DNA of 64,000 bases from Posidonia oceanica (Eukaryota; Streptophyta; Magnoliopsida; Alismatales; Posidoniaceae). The stretch is from assembly GCA_037176725.1 (NCBI GenBank), contig JAZBRS010000014.1, forward strand, positions 77,172,501 through 77,236,500, given 5' to 3'. The position numbers and the translations under genes are program-made. The notes beneath the pieces were generated by a model, which was not told the origin of the DNA, searched no databases, and was given only the letters and a program-made list of their open reading frames with translations. Shown here one piece after another: positions 17,590 through 28,637 of the stretch; within the stretch, counting starts at the first letter, position 1, and every line of letters begins with the position of its first letter.

Positions 17590-18480
17590 GACATCCCAGC
17601 ACGGCGAAGTCCTCAGCACCCAATCCGGAGCCCAGAGCATCTGCAGGCCCGCGACACTCAGCTCCGCTGTCCGGCATCCCCAGTTGGTCGCCCCCAGCTG
17701 GACCACCATCCTCTGCGGGCTGGCACCCCAAACTGCCCGGCGAAAGGTCCGTCAACCTGTTATCCTCCTCAGCTGTTCATCCTCAGCTGAGTCCCTCGTG
17801 GGCTGGCACCCCAAACTGCTCGGCGATGGGTCCGTCAACCTATCATCCATCCACTTGCCTATCTGTCCTTGCATCCTGATGCCAGGGGCGTACCGACCAT
17901 CTCCTGGTATCATCCTGATACCAGGGGCATCTTTTGGTCGCCCGGTGGTATCATCCCCAGTTGGTCGCCCCCAGCTGGACCACCATCCTCTACGGGCTGG
18001 CACCCCAAACTGCTCGGCGAAAGGTCCGTCAACCTAACACTCTTCTCGGCTGGTCACCCTAGCTGAGTCCCCAGCTGATCGCCCTCAGCTGAATCCCTTG
18101 CGGGCTGGCACCCCAAACTGCCCGGCGAAAGGTCCGTCAACCCGTTATCCTCCTCAGCTGTTCATCCTCAGCTGAATCCCTTGTGGGCTGGCACCCCAAA
18201 CTGCTCGGCGAAAGGTCCGTCAACCTAACACTCTTCTCGGCTGGTCACCCCAGCTGAGTCCCCAGCTGATCGCCCTCAGCTGAATCCCTTGCGGGCTGGT
18301 ACCCCAAACTACTCGTCTGACAAGCACGACACTCTTGTCATCACTCTCTGCTTTCGATGCCATGGACGCGCTGGCCAACCCCTGGTGTCATCCCGACACC
18401 AGGGGCATCTTTTGATCGCCCCACGGTATCATTCTCTCCCCCTTTCCCCTATGACGTTCCTGGCGTCATAGGGATGGTTT
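17590..18480 (+). repeat. Hairpin-rich repeat region I (GGCTGGCACCCCAAACTG units)
   Basis: About six copies of a core reading GGGCTGGCACCCCAAACTG followed by CCCGGCGAAAGGTCCGTCAACC or close variants (near 17718, 17803, 17994, 18103, 18186 and 18293). Many short perfect inverted repeats lie between them: CTCAGCTG/CAGCTGAG (17768/17784), CCTGGTATC/GATACCAGG (17903/17917), CCCCTGGTGTC/GACACCAGGGG (18379/18395) and CCCTATGACG/CGTCATAGGG (18447/18464). Repeats between the last ORF and the 3' LTR are known from Tat/Ogre elements. Confidence 0.85.
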
Positions 18481-18481
18481 C

Positions 18482-18650
18482 TTCTCATCATTCCCTTACC
18501 CCTTCTTTGCCGGCCGATAAGTCCGATATCTTATCATTCTCATCATTCCCTTACCCCTTCTTTGCCGGCCGATAAGTCTGATATCTTATCATTCTCATCA
18601 TTCCCTTACCCCTTCTTTGCCGGCCGATAAGTCCGATATCTTATCATTCT
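18482..18650 (+). repeat. 55-bp tandem repeat, three copies
   Basis: Units start at 18482, 18537 and 18592 with TTCTCATCATTCCC and contain GCCGGCC followed by the hairpin GATAAG-TCCGATAT-CTTATC (first copy 18516-18535). A diverged partial copy lies at 19221-19280, after the 36-bp array, and a related hairpin CGATAAG/CTTATCG at 20338-20359. Confidence 0.88.
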
Positions 18651-19220
18651 TATCATGATCTCATCTCCCTCTTTAGCTTAATTTCTCATCATGATCTCAT
18701 CTCCCTCTTTAGATTAATTTCTCATCATGATCTCACCCCCCTCTTTAGCTTAATTTCTCATCATGATCTCATCTCCCTCTTTAGCTTAATTTCTCATCAT
18801 GATCTCATCCCCCTCTTTAGTTTAATTTCTCATCATGATCTCATCCCCCTCTTTAGTTTAATTTCTCATCATGATCTCATCTCCCTCTTTAGCTTAATTT
18901 CTCATCATGATCTCATCTCCCTCTTTAGCTTAATTTCTCATCATGATCTCATCTCCCTCTTTAGCTTAATTTCTCATCATGATCTCACCCCCCTCTTTAG
19001 CTTAATTTCTCATCATGATCTCATCTCCCTCTTTAGATTAATTTCTCATCATGATCTCATCCCCTCTTTAGCTTAATTTCTCATCATTATCTCATCCCCT
19101 CTTTAGCTTAATTTCTCATCATGATCTCGTCCCCTCTTTAGCTTAACTTCTCATCATGATCTCATCCCCTCTTTAGATTAATTTCTCATCATGATCTCCC
19201 CCCCTCTTTAGATCAACTTC
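18651..19220 (+). repeat. 36-bp tandem array, about 16 copies
   Basis: Unit reads TCATCATGATCTCAT + CTCCCTCTTTAGCTTAATTTC (36 bp); several late units lose one or two bases in the C run. Each unit contains the 8-bp palindrome ATCATGAT. Units differ mainly at AGCTTAA/AGATTAA/AGTTTAA. No spacer sequences separate the units. Confidence 0.9.
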
Positions 19221-19289
19221 TCATCATTACCTCATCCCTTCTTTGCCGGCCGATAAGTCCGATATCTTATCATTCTCATCATGATCTTG

Positions 19290-20360
19290 CCCCCTCTTAT
19301 CAATCAATCAATCACTCGTGCTAGGCTGATATCCGAAACTATCAATCTATCAAACTCGTGCTAGGCTGATATCCGAAACTATCAACAATCAATCACTCTC
19401 AGGCTGATAACCTAAACTATCTTCTGGCCGATCCATGGTTGGCCCGCAGTTGTGTTATACGGCTGACATCCAGTAACTGTCCCTCGTAATTGCACTTTTC
19501 CAGTTGATAGGTCTGTAAACTATCCACCGGTTGACAGGACCGTAAACTGTCGCTCCAGTTGGTAGGACTGTAAACTACCGCGTGCAATTACGTTATACGG
19601 CTGACATCCAGTAACTGTCCCTTGCAATTGCGGTTTCCAGTTGATAGGACTGTAAACTATCCTCCAGTTGATAGGTCTGTAAACTATCCACCGGTTGACA
19701 GGACCGTAAACTGTCGTTAGGCTGATACTCCTAAACTATCACCCGCAATTGCATTATACGGCTGATATCCAGTAACTATCCCTCATCATTGCGCGTTTCC
19801 AGTTGATAGGTCTGTAAACTATCCACCGGTTGACAGGACCGTAAACTGTCGCTCCAGTTGATAGGTCTGTAAACTATCCACCAGTTGGTAGGACTGTAAA
19901 CTACCACGCGCAATGATGTTATACGGCTGACATCCAGTAACTGTCCCTCGCAATGCTGTTTCCAGTTGATAGGACTGTAAACTATCCACCAGTTGATAGG
20001 ACTGTAAACTATCCGCCGGTTGACAGGACCGTAAACTGTCGTTCCAGATGATAGACTGTAAACTATCCGGCATTGCGTTATACGGCTGATATCCAGTAAC
20101 TATCACTCATGGTTTGTGGGTTCCAGTTGATAGGTCTGTAAACTATCCTCCAGTTGATAGGTCTGTAAACTATCCACCGGTTGACAGGACCGTAAACTGT
20201 CGTTAGGCTGATACTCCTAAACTATCACCCACAACCATGTTATACGGCTGATATCCAGTAACTATCACTCACAACTGCTCCGGTTGACAGGACCGTAAAC
20301 TGTTGCTCCTAGTTGATAGGACCGTAAACTATCCGGACGATAAGCCCGTCACCTTATCGT
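19290..20360 (+). repeat. Nested hairpin array (hierarchical inverted repeats)
   Basis: Built from units of about 25 bp such as CCAGTTGATAG + GTCTGTAAA + CTATC. Stem pairs covary: GATAG/CTATC, GACAG/CTGTC, GGTAG/CTACC. Groups of three or four hairpins are enclosed by larger arms: 19485-19495/19582-19592, 19624-19633/19743-19752, 19785-19795/19907-19917, 19949-19956/20070-20077 and 20109-20120/20228-20238 (one-base bulge). Between groups lies a linker hairpin GACATCCAGTAACTGTC or GATATCCAGTAACTATC. A 9-bp pair 19446-19454/20270-20278 encloses all five groups. A further small group is closed by TCCGG/CCGGA (20279/20333). No coding frame is supported. Confidence 0.9.
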
Positions 20361-20833
20361 TTTTTTTTCCTTTTCGGCGTAACCTTGTCCCAGGAAGACG
20401 AGATCACGCACCCCCTTTCTGCGATGGGAGAGTTGGCCTCTCTCCCCTCGCGCCCTTCTTTCCTGCTAGCTTGCTCCCCGGGCGGGGACCAGCTGCACCC
20501 TGTTTTCCTTCGCTTTGTCGTGCAAGTCTGCCCTCCCTGCCAGACATTTGCACCACATCGCGCCTTTTTACCATTTTCTTGCATCATCTCTGCACTTTCT
20601 TAGCTAGCACTGCATGTCATTTTAGCATCATCAGTATCACTTGCACAGCATCAGCATTTTTCCTATAGCTGCACTAACTTTTGTACTAACTCTTGCATTG
20701 CATTTAGCATATCACACACAGCACAGCATCCATCTGCACTGGCATTTTGCATTGCGGCAACGGGCTACGATCTTCGATGCATCCGCCGAATAAGTAGCTC
20801 ACGCCCATAGCAACCCGCTGCTCCCGCTGGTCA
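20361..20833 (+). other. Pyrimidine-rich spacer before the PPT
   Basis: Starts with a T run after the last hairpin, then C/T-rich sequence with GCAT and TTGCA motifs. No gene or repeat array recognised. Confidence 0.4.
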
Positions 20834-20900
20834 GATGGGGTGTCTTGTCAACCCTGAGCAGCGGCCGCGCTCCGCTTGCCCTCGCTCAGGGAGGGGCATC
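20834..20900 (+). other. Polypurine tract and bracketing inverted repeats
   Basis: AGGGAGGGGCATC ends at the base before the 3' LTR and is the plus-strand primer candidate. Outside it, AGATGGGGTGTC (20833-20844) is the perfect reverse complement of GACACCCCATCT (20905-20916) within the LTR start. Inside that, CCCTGAGC (20852-20859) pairs with GCTCAGGG (20884-20891), which overlaps the first G residues of the tract. Confidence 0.75.
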
Positions 20901-23900
20901 TGTTGACACCCCATCTTGGCAGGCCTAGACCCTTGGAGCCCTCTTGTTGATTGCTGGATCAAACCCCAACCAAACCCTAACCCTAACCCTCCTCTCAACC
21001 CTTCAAAATCAGCCCATTTTGGCCTAAACCTCTACCCCCCTTCCCAACCTCAAAACCTAACCAAAATTCATAGGAAAACCCACCACTATCCACTCAACAA
21101 ACCTACCCAAAAACCTAGGAATTTCCAAGCCTGACCCATTCCCAAAAACCCTAGAAAACTTAGGTGAAACTGCCCTTTTTCTATACCTTGAAACCCCTCC
21201 AAAACCTCCTTAGAATCAAACCAAAATTTCAGACCCAAGACTTCAAAACCTAGACTACCCACCCACCAATTTTCACCCCATTCCAAGACTTTTAAGACCT
21301 CCATTCACTCAAATTATCCTTTTCTCTCTCTGGAATTATCGTTTTCTCTCTCCTCTCTCTCTCCTGATTATCATCTCCCTTTTTCCCCCCTTCTCATCCT
21401 TTTTTGGGTCTGGCTGTGGGCCCCCTCTGTGCTTCTACCCTTCCTCTATCTTATCCTGGTTTTTACTTTATTTTCAATACTTTTTCTGATTTTTTTAAAA
21501 ATCGTTTTCTTCCAATCTATCCTTTTCCCTTTTATTCCCCTTTTTATTCCATTTCTTCCCTCCTTCTCTTTTCCTTTTCTCCCTTTTGCAAAAATCCACA
21601 AAAACCCATAAAAATCTGTAAAATCTCAAAACATAAAACAAACAAATCAGTACACTAAGAAAAACAATTAAAAAATGTTAAACAAGCAATTAACAACTTA
21701 AACTTAACTTAAGCAAGCTAAAAAGAAAACCAAGCATGCAAACTAAAAAATGCAAAACAAATCAAAAGAAAACACTGAAAAATCAAGGAAAAAGCTAAAG
21801 TAAAATCAAAACCCACCAAAGGTAAAAATCCATCAGAGGAATTAAAAAACAAACCCAAAAAGAAGAATTAAAAAATCAAATACTAGAACAAGTAATTAAG
21901 AAAGGCAAAAGACTTAACCTAATAAACATAAGAAAAACAAGTAAAAACTTAATTAAAAAAAAAAAGAGAAAAGAAAACACATCTGAAAAGCTTAAAAACA
22001 CCCTATCAAACCAGAAAAATCCAACTAAAAACTTCAAGAAAAATCCATAAATAAAAAATCAAGACATAACTTAAAAGACTTAAGAAAGAAAAACCCTAAG
22101 AAGACTACAACTTTAAAATCTAAAACCAACCCTAAATTAATACGAAATAAATCCTAAAAAATCCTAATCAATACCCTAAATGCCCAACAAAAGAAATAAA
22201 ATTTTTAAAATAATTTGAAAAGGGATTAACAAACATTTAAACAAGTGAAAACTAATTAAAAGCAAAACTAAAACCCTAAAACCCTAATCAAGCCCAAAAC
22301 CCATTCAAACCACACTAATTAACCAAAAGAAGTCATTAAAAAAAATCTGATCAAGATCCTAATTCACAGCACAAGCACCCTAATATTTTTACTTATTTTT
22401 AATTTACTTTTTTCCTATTTTATTTCTCTTCCTTTCCCTTTCTTTCTTTCTTCCTTTTCTCTCTTCTTTCTTTCTTTCTTTCCCTGCCGGGCCCGTCAGC
22501 CCACTTCTCTTTTCCCTTCCTTTTTTTCCTTCTTTTTTTTTCCTCTCGGCCCGCAGCGCAGCCCGGCCTGCCTCCTTCCTCCTTCTTCTTCCTTCTTCTT
22601 CCTCAGCTTCCATCGTCTCCTCCCGCGAAGCTAACAGGACTCCCTCATTTTTTTAAAATTCAAGCTCTCCCTCTCCATCCAATCAAGCAACAGGTCGCTC
22701 CTTCTCTCTCGCCTCTCAGCGGCTCTTCCGGTGAGGCAATTACTGCCTGTCAGATCGCCGCTCGTCTCCCTCAGCTGCAGTGAACGGCGCCGGTGGAATT
22801 CGAATTCCACAGCTCGCGCCCAGCAGCTTCCGGCTTCTGATAAAAGCCTTGCTTGATACCTCCTTCGAACACCTTTTTTTTTGCCATCCGAGTGTGAGTG
22901 CCAGACCAGGGAGGAACCCAGAGTTGAATCCAATTCCAGAGAGCCATTTCCTTTGCAATTCTTCCACCTGCAACTCATCCCTTTTCTTCTCCGTCTCCTC
23001 CACTTCCAGAAGAGAGAGTGGCCAGAGAGAGTGGTTTGGGAGTCACCTCTGCATCCCGGAGAGAGACTCCAATCCCCCAGCCTCCTCCACCCAATTCCCT
23101 TCCCTTTCTCTGCCGAAACATTCAGCAGACGTCCCTCTTCCTTTTCCAATCCCCCAATACCACTCCAAGCCTCCACACTTCTCACCATTGCTCCCCCAAG
23201 TTCACCCAAAACCCAGCCATTTCCCAGCCTCATTCTCCGGCCATTCCACCCACTGAAACCACCTAAAACCACCCAGAGACACCCTGATCACCAGACCTGC
23301 AACCCAGCTCCATTCTCTCACAATTCCCATCACTCCAGCCCGCAACTCCCCCCCAAACTTCACCCAGTCACTCACCAGGCCTCCACCTTTCTAAAGCCCC
23401 CGGCCTCGAACCAAACCGCTCACCACAGCTTCCAGACTCCACCACAAACACTTACGCCACTCACTGATCAGAAAACCGGCCGACTTCCAATCTCCATCTA
23501 CAGCCTCCCAAAAAACAATTCAACCACCCAGAACCACTCCCCGCACCTCCAGCAATCTCCCAGAACGCTCCATCCAAGCCGACGAGCAGCAGACACCTCC
23601 CTCGACCTCCGGCAGCATCCTCTGAACCCAGAAAAGCCAAAACGTTACCTGAGCTGCAGAACTTCGGTCCGGTCGATCAGGAAGCACCGGAGGGACGTTC
23701 TGAAGTGATTCCAACCTCCGCGAGCAGCCGGCAACGTCAGCAGCAACCAGACGGCCTCCACCGGCGACAGCTGAAGTCACTGACGTCGGGGGAGCGACTC
23801 AGGCGCGGGAAAAGGTAATCACTGCTTCCCCTAGCTTCCTCTCCTTCTTCTCTTGCTTCCCCAGCCTTTAGAATAGGCTTTCCGGACCTCCTGCTCCGTC

Positions 23901-26891
23901 TTCAGCTCGCCGGACAGTCCTCCTTCTCCGGCGCCGGCTGCTTTTCCTCCGGACACTCCGACCAGCAGAGCGAGTTCCAGCCGACCCCCGGAGCTCCGGA
24001 CGATCGCCGACGTCGCACTCCGCCTTCCCGCGCATCCTCAGCCTCCCCCGTCGACGGCACGAGCTCTGGGAGCTTCGAGCTACAGTGATCGTTGCCGTCG
24101 ACGATCAACACTGTTTACTTATTTTTCAGTTTATATAGTTTTAGGGTAAATATTGCATGTCTGTCCTAAGTTTCCTCATTTTTGCATTCCAGTCCTTATT
24201 TCGTTTATTCTGCTTGATTTTTAATTAAATACTTTGCTAAATTGCACGATCTGTTTATGTTTTTCAATATTTGCAAGTAGATCCATTTACTGTGCTGTGC
24301 TGTTATGATATTTTGCAGTTTAGTCCTCCTGTTTTCTTTTTTTTGCACTTAAGTCCTGTACCAAGTCAGTTCATTTATTTACTCATATTTTACCATACTG
24401 CATTGCATCCTGGCCCCTTGCATGTTTTTATTTTTGCATTTAAGTCCCATGCACTGTTAGAACTTAGGATTATTTTTTATTTTTGCATACTGCATTGCAT
24501 TCCAAGTCCCTGCATTTTTCTATTTTTGCATTTAAGTCCATGCACTGTAGAAACTTAGGTTCTGATTTTTATTTTTGGTTGATGCATTGCATATTTGCCC
24601 CTCTACTTTATCATATTTGCAGTTAGGTCCATTTTAAATGGACAGTAACTGTGCTGCATGTATTTTAACTTACTGCATTGCATTTTTAACCCCATATTTT
24701 CCAGAAATTGCACTGTGGTCCTGTCATTTAATTTTCAGAGCATATTTTCCATACTAAATTGCATTTTCAACCCCTGCATGTTTTCAAAACCACACTTAGG
24801 TCCCTGCATGCTTTAAAAATCATGTGAAAAGACCATTTTGCCCCTAGGTTGCATTTTAGCCCCTATGCCTACCAAATTTCATACAGACCTTCCGCTAGTA
24901 CCCCCAGACTCCCCAGCACCTTGTTTTCTGGAAAATTTGCATCTTAGACCCTAGATTTTTTTTAAAATTGCACTTTGACCCCTTTTGGTTTCAAAATCTC
25001 TTTCAAAGCATACCTTCTTTTCAAAACACCTTTCTGAGCCTAGTTTTTTGCCAAATAGACCCTTGTCTTCCCCTGTTTTCAAAATCCTCTCCTGTGGAAC
25101 CCTGTTTTTTGGGAAATTTGCATTTTTTAGCCCCTCTTCTTTTTCAAAATACTTTCTGAAATCCTAGTTTTTTCCCAGCTTCTTCTCTTTGCTTTTCTTG
25201 CTTTTGCATGCATCCTGCACTCATTTAGTCTTGCATTTTAGCATCTTCTTGCACACACTAAGCACTTCTAGCTCCCTTTCACTTGAGAGGACCCTTTTGC
25301 ACATCCCTAGGACCTCCTGAACACCTAGATCTGTTCTTCTCCCCTGTTCTGGCCCTTCTGCCTTGGAGCTGTGATATCTTCCAATCCAGCCGTTGGATCT
25401 TCTCAAGTGAGCTGCCCAAGCGACCGCAGCGAAGCGCTCTTCAGCATAGACTAGACAGATTTCAGATTAGGCTCCCGGATTTCCTGGTATGTCCTCCTGA
25501 ACCCCTGCATTGCATTCATTTGCATGGCATTTGCACAGTTTTCCTTGTTTTCGCTTTCTGTCTCTTTGAGCATGTAGAATAGGACTTCCCCTTTCTGCTT
25601 GTCTATCCAAATCCTCGTTTCGTGTTTCCCTGTGCGTTTCGTGTTGCGTTCTCCCTAGATTTGCCACTTTATGTGACTTTCTTCCCCTTTTTCCACGATC
25701 CGATCGCATCGCGAGCTTTGGGCAGCATGCGAGACACACCGTGGAACGGTTTAGTGGGAAACAGTCGCAAAGAGGTGGTAATCCCTCCATTTGCCCCTTC
25801 TCCCCTCAGTAGGTCTTCACACCTACTCTGAGTGGTCCTAAACAGCGTTTGTTCTTATACACACGTTGTCTTGCCTCCCCTTCGACCCCTTTTAATCTCT
25901 TTCTGCATCCTCGCATTTGCATGGCTTTTTCGAGGTTTTTGCTTCGCTGTTTTGGCACCGTTTTGCGTGCCCGCCCTCGTTTTCGCTCCGTTTTGCGTGC
26001 CCATCTGTTTTCTTGTTTTGCGCACTGTCTTGCCTTCTTGTTCGTTTTGCGTGCCGGTTTTATTCTTTCGCCCCGTTTTACGTACCTTTCTGTTTTCTCG
26101 TCCTGTTTTGCGTACCTTCTTGCTCTCTTGTCTCGTTTTGCGCGCTGCCTTGTTTTCCGCTCGTTTTGCGTGATGGTTTCGCTCTTTCGCATCGTTTTGC
26201 GTGCGTAGTTCGCTTCCCGCCTCGTTTTGCGTGTTTCGCGCCGTTTTCTCTTGCATGTCGATCCCATTGCATGGTTTTCACGCTGTTTTGTTTTCTCGCT
26301 TGCATTTGCATATAGGGCTGTGATGCTTACTGCCTGGAGTTCCCACGAGCTAGGTTACGCCTGGTTCGGAACACAGACAGCGCAGTTGAGCACTTAGAGA
26401 GCACGTTTAGTTCCTTGCATCGTTTCTTCCCACTTAGAGCACTCTTTGAGCATTCATTTAGGCATTCATAGCCACATAGGCATTCAATCCTGCATCTTTC
26501 TGCGTATGCGAGCGTAAGCCTAGAAAGACCGATTTTCGGGCGTGTCGGGGGTGCCTAATACCTTCCCCGCACGTAACAGGAGTCCTTACCCTGTCTTTTG
26601 GCCCGCAATGACCGTACCGCCCTTATCCTAGGCTAGAGTCATCTCATTTGCATTTGTTTGCATTTGTTTCCCTTTGCATTGCTTTGCTTTGCATTTATCG
26701 CTCGGTTTTGCGCGTTAATTCACGCATTACCCCGGTTTTCCTCGTCTTCCGTTAATAGACGTGGTGGCGACTCTGATTTGTCTTATCTTTTCCTTTTTCT
26801 CCTCGATTTTAAGTATTTTTCGAGTTGAGCCTCTTCCTCGGATCTCAATCGCCGCTAAATAGCGAGCCTGGTTCCGATCGGGATCGCTACA
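20901..26891 (+). repeat. 3' LTR of Element 1 (complete, 5991 bp)
   Basis: Begins TGTTGACACCCCATC and ends GATCGCTACA; from 22272 it aligns to window base 1. The first 1.37 kb, missing from the 5' copy, holds CCCTAA-like repeats (20970-20995), pyrimidine-rich tracts and an A-rich, Lys/Asn-codon-like stretch (21650-22300). The conserved block, minisatellite (25954-26247) and hairpins recur as in the 5' LTR. Confidence 0.95.
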
Positions 26892-27300
26892 GCTGGTACT
26901 GAGCCTCAAGCGTTCCGTCAGCGTGAACGCTGAAGTGCAGTGTCGGCGAAGATTGAGAAGCAAATGGCACGGACACAAACTGTCTGGGAGGAGTAGGTGC
27001 TATGGTAAAAGTCGCAGTAGCGGTAGGAGGGATGTCAAAGGCGACGTATCCCTGGGAAGGAGGGGGCAATGGCTTCTCCGAAACGCGAGTAACGGTCATC
27101 ATGATAGACTCGGCGACCGGATCTAGAGGAAGAGATGCTTGCCAATGTCCCGGGACATACTGAGATACCAGAGGCGTCAGGGGAGGAAACCCTGGCGTCG
27201 GAGGGGGAACAAAAGGGACAGAAGGAGTAACTGGAGGGGCCGGAGTGGAAACACCCTCCGCGACAGGAGTAAAGAGAGGCTCACTGATGTACTAGGCCAA
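26892..27300 (-). pseudogene. gag: gag N-terminal fragment of Element 2
   Basis: The translation matches the Element 1 and Element 3 Gag N-terminus (SEPLFTPV, PPSQGYVAFDIPP, LHFSV). The start is lost: the conserved ATG-GCC-CAG is TTG-GCC-TAG here (27300-27292), so both the initiator and the third codon are ruined. The fragment ends at the Element 1 insertion. Confidence 0.85.
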
Positions 27301-28618
27301 TGCTGACCTAGAGCGTGTGAGAATAGGGCTGCGATGGGTATGCAAATGGCGATTCCTAATAGGAGCTATCGTCGCAAAGGCGGATAGCTCAGAAGGGAAA
27401 TGGTCGCGAATACGGTCGCAACAGGGGTGTCAGAAAGGGACGGTACTCAAACTCCAGTAAGGGGAACTCGCTTACCAATCACTGCTGACACAAACAGAAG
27501 GAAATAGAGATTAGAATCTAAAAGACAGATGCAAATGAGTTAAGTTAGATGGCATGAATGATATGTATGCTTTCTAGTATGCCCCCCTCACCTATCTAGT
27601 GTATCCTAGTAGGTGATCTACTTCGGGTATCCCCAAGTGTACGGGTCACCGACTCAGGTCAGAAAAAGTAGGCTCCCTGTCAAACTCGTACCCAGAGCTG
27701 AGGAAATAACAGGGTGGTGTGTTGGGGGCCCTGACCCCGTCAAAGCGTGGGCAGTACACTCCACTACACCGACACGACCCCTAGACAAAGGGGGGACAGA
27801 CCGACTGACTTGGCCCACGCCAAAAGACGTGGAACATGAGGTCGGAACCGTCCTTCGCAGACTATTAGGTGGACTCAGATGAGAAGAATGCATGCCCTAT
27901 ATGATGCTTATGCAAATGCTTAAAGTTTTTTATCTTGTGCATTTTATTAACCCAAGGGGGTGCAGGATTGTTTGAAGTCTTTAGTTGCACCTAGAAGTTC
28001 TTTTTACTTGCCATTTTTAGTTAACCACAGGGAGAGCAAACAGTCTCTACTATCCTAGGCATGGCATGTGCGAAAGGGAAGAAAATCAAGCAAATATGGC
28101 AGGCAAACAGCATACAACATAGCAAAAGGCAAGTGCATGGCATGTGCGAGTCTTTGTGAGCATGATAGTGAAGAGAAAGCATTCATCACGTCAAAAGGCA
28201 TATATGTAGGGCAAGTGCTTGTGTAATGACATAGCAAATGTGTAAAAGAAAGCATTCATCACTCAAAAGGCATGTATTGTTGCCAAACAAGTATGTTGAC
28301 ATGCATTGTACAGGAAATAAAGCAATAATAAGCAAGCAAGATAAAGGAAGATAAAGACAGGTAAGCTGTAAAGCAAATAAGAGCAGAAGCAAGGAAATAA
28401 GCAAGTAAACAAGCAACAAAAATGAAGCAGAGCAAGACAGAGCAAAAACCAAGGCAAAGCAGCCGAGAGGGGTGCGAAACCCAAGCAAAGTAGCCATAAG
28501 GCGACTTACTAGGAATTTGCACAAAAGAGCAACAAAAACTGGCAAAGTGGCAAACAAAGGCAAAGTAAAGCTGCGAAAGCGGCGAGCAAAAGCCAGAAAC
28601 GAAAGCCGGAGTCTAGCT
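27301..28618 (-). other. 5' leader of Element 2
   Basis: Minus-strand homologue of 4628-5942 and 50241-51550, including the block around 27600-27890 and the TGTCAGCAGTGATTGGTAAGCG region before gag. No gene. Confidence 0.8.
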
Positions 28619-28636
28619 TCCCCAGCAGAGTCGCCA
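28619..28636 (-). other. Primer binding site of Element 2
   Basis: Reverse complement reads TGGCGACTCTGCTGGGGA, one base from the LTR end CTACA (28638 side). Identical to the Element 3 PBS. Confidence 0.85.
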
Positions 28637-28637
28637 C

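Larger units (their letters stand above)
1..26891 (+). mobile_element. Element 1: near-complete giant Tat/Ogre-type Ty3/gypsy retrotransposon
   Basis: Seen: a 5' LTR (left 1.37 kb outside the window), PBS, leader, gag-pol frame, a downstream extra ORF, tandem repeats, a purine-rich tract and a full 3' LTR, all on the + strand. Window base 1 aligns with 22272 in the 3' LTR, so the full element is about 28.3 kb. Known: dual RNase H, a G-patch after the protease, long LTRs and repeat-rich 3' regions mark the Tat/Ogre group. The two LTRs show about 27 substitutions and two small indels over 4.6 kb (counted by eye), implying a recent insertion. It sits inside the gag of Element 2, which is on the opposite strand; the base after the 3' LTR starts GCTGG, the expected target duplication, whose partner is outside the window. 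Confidence 0.93.

Noticed and set aside
18651..19220. CRISPR array
   Set aside because: Units are head-to-tail without unique spacers, in a plant retrotransposon.
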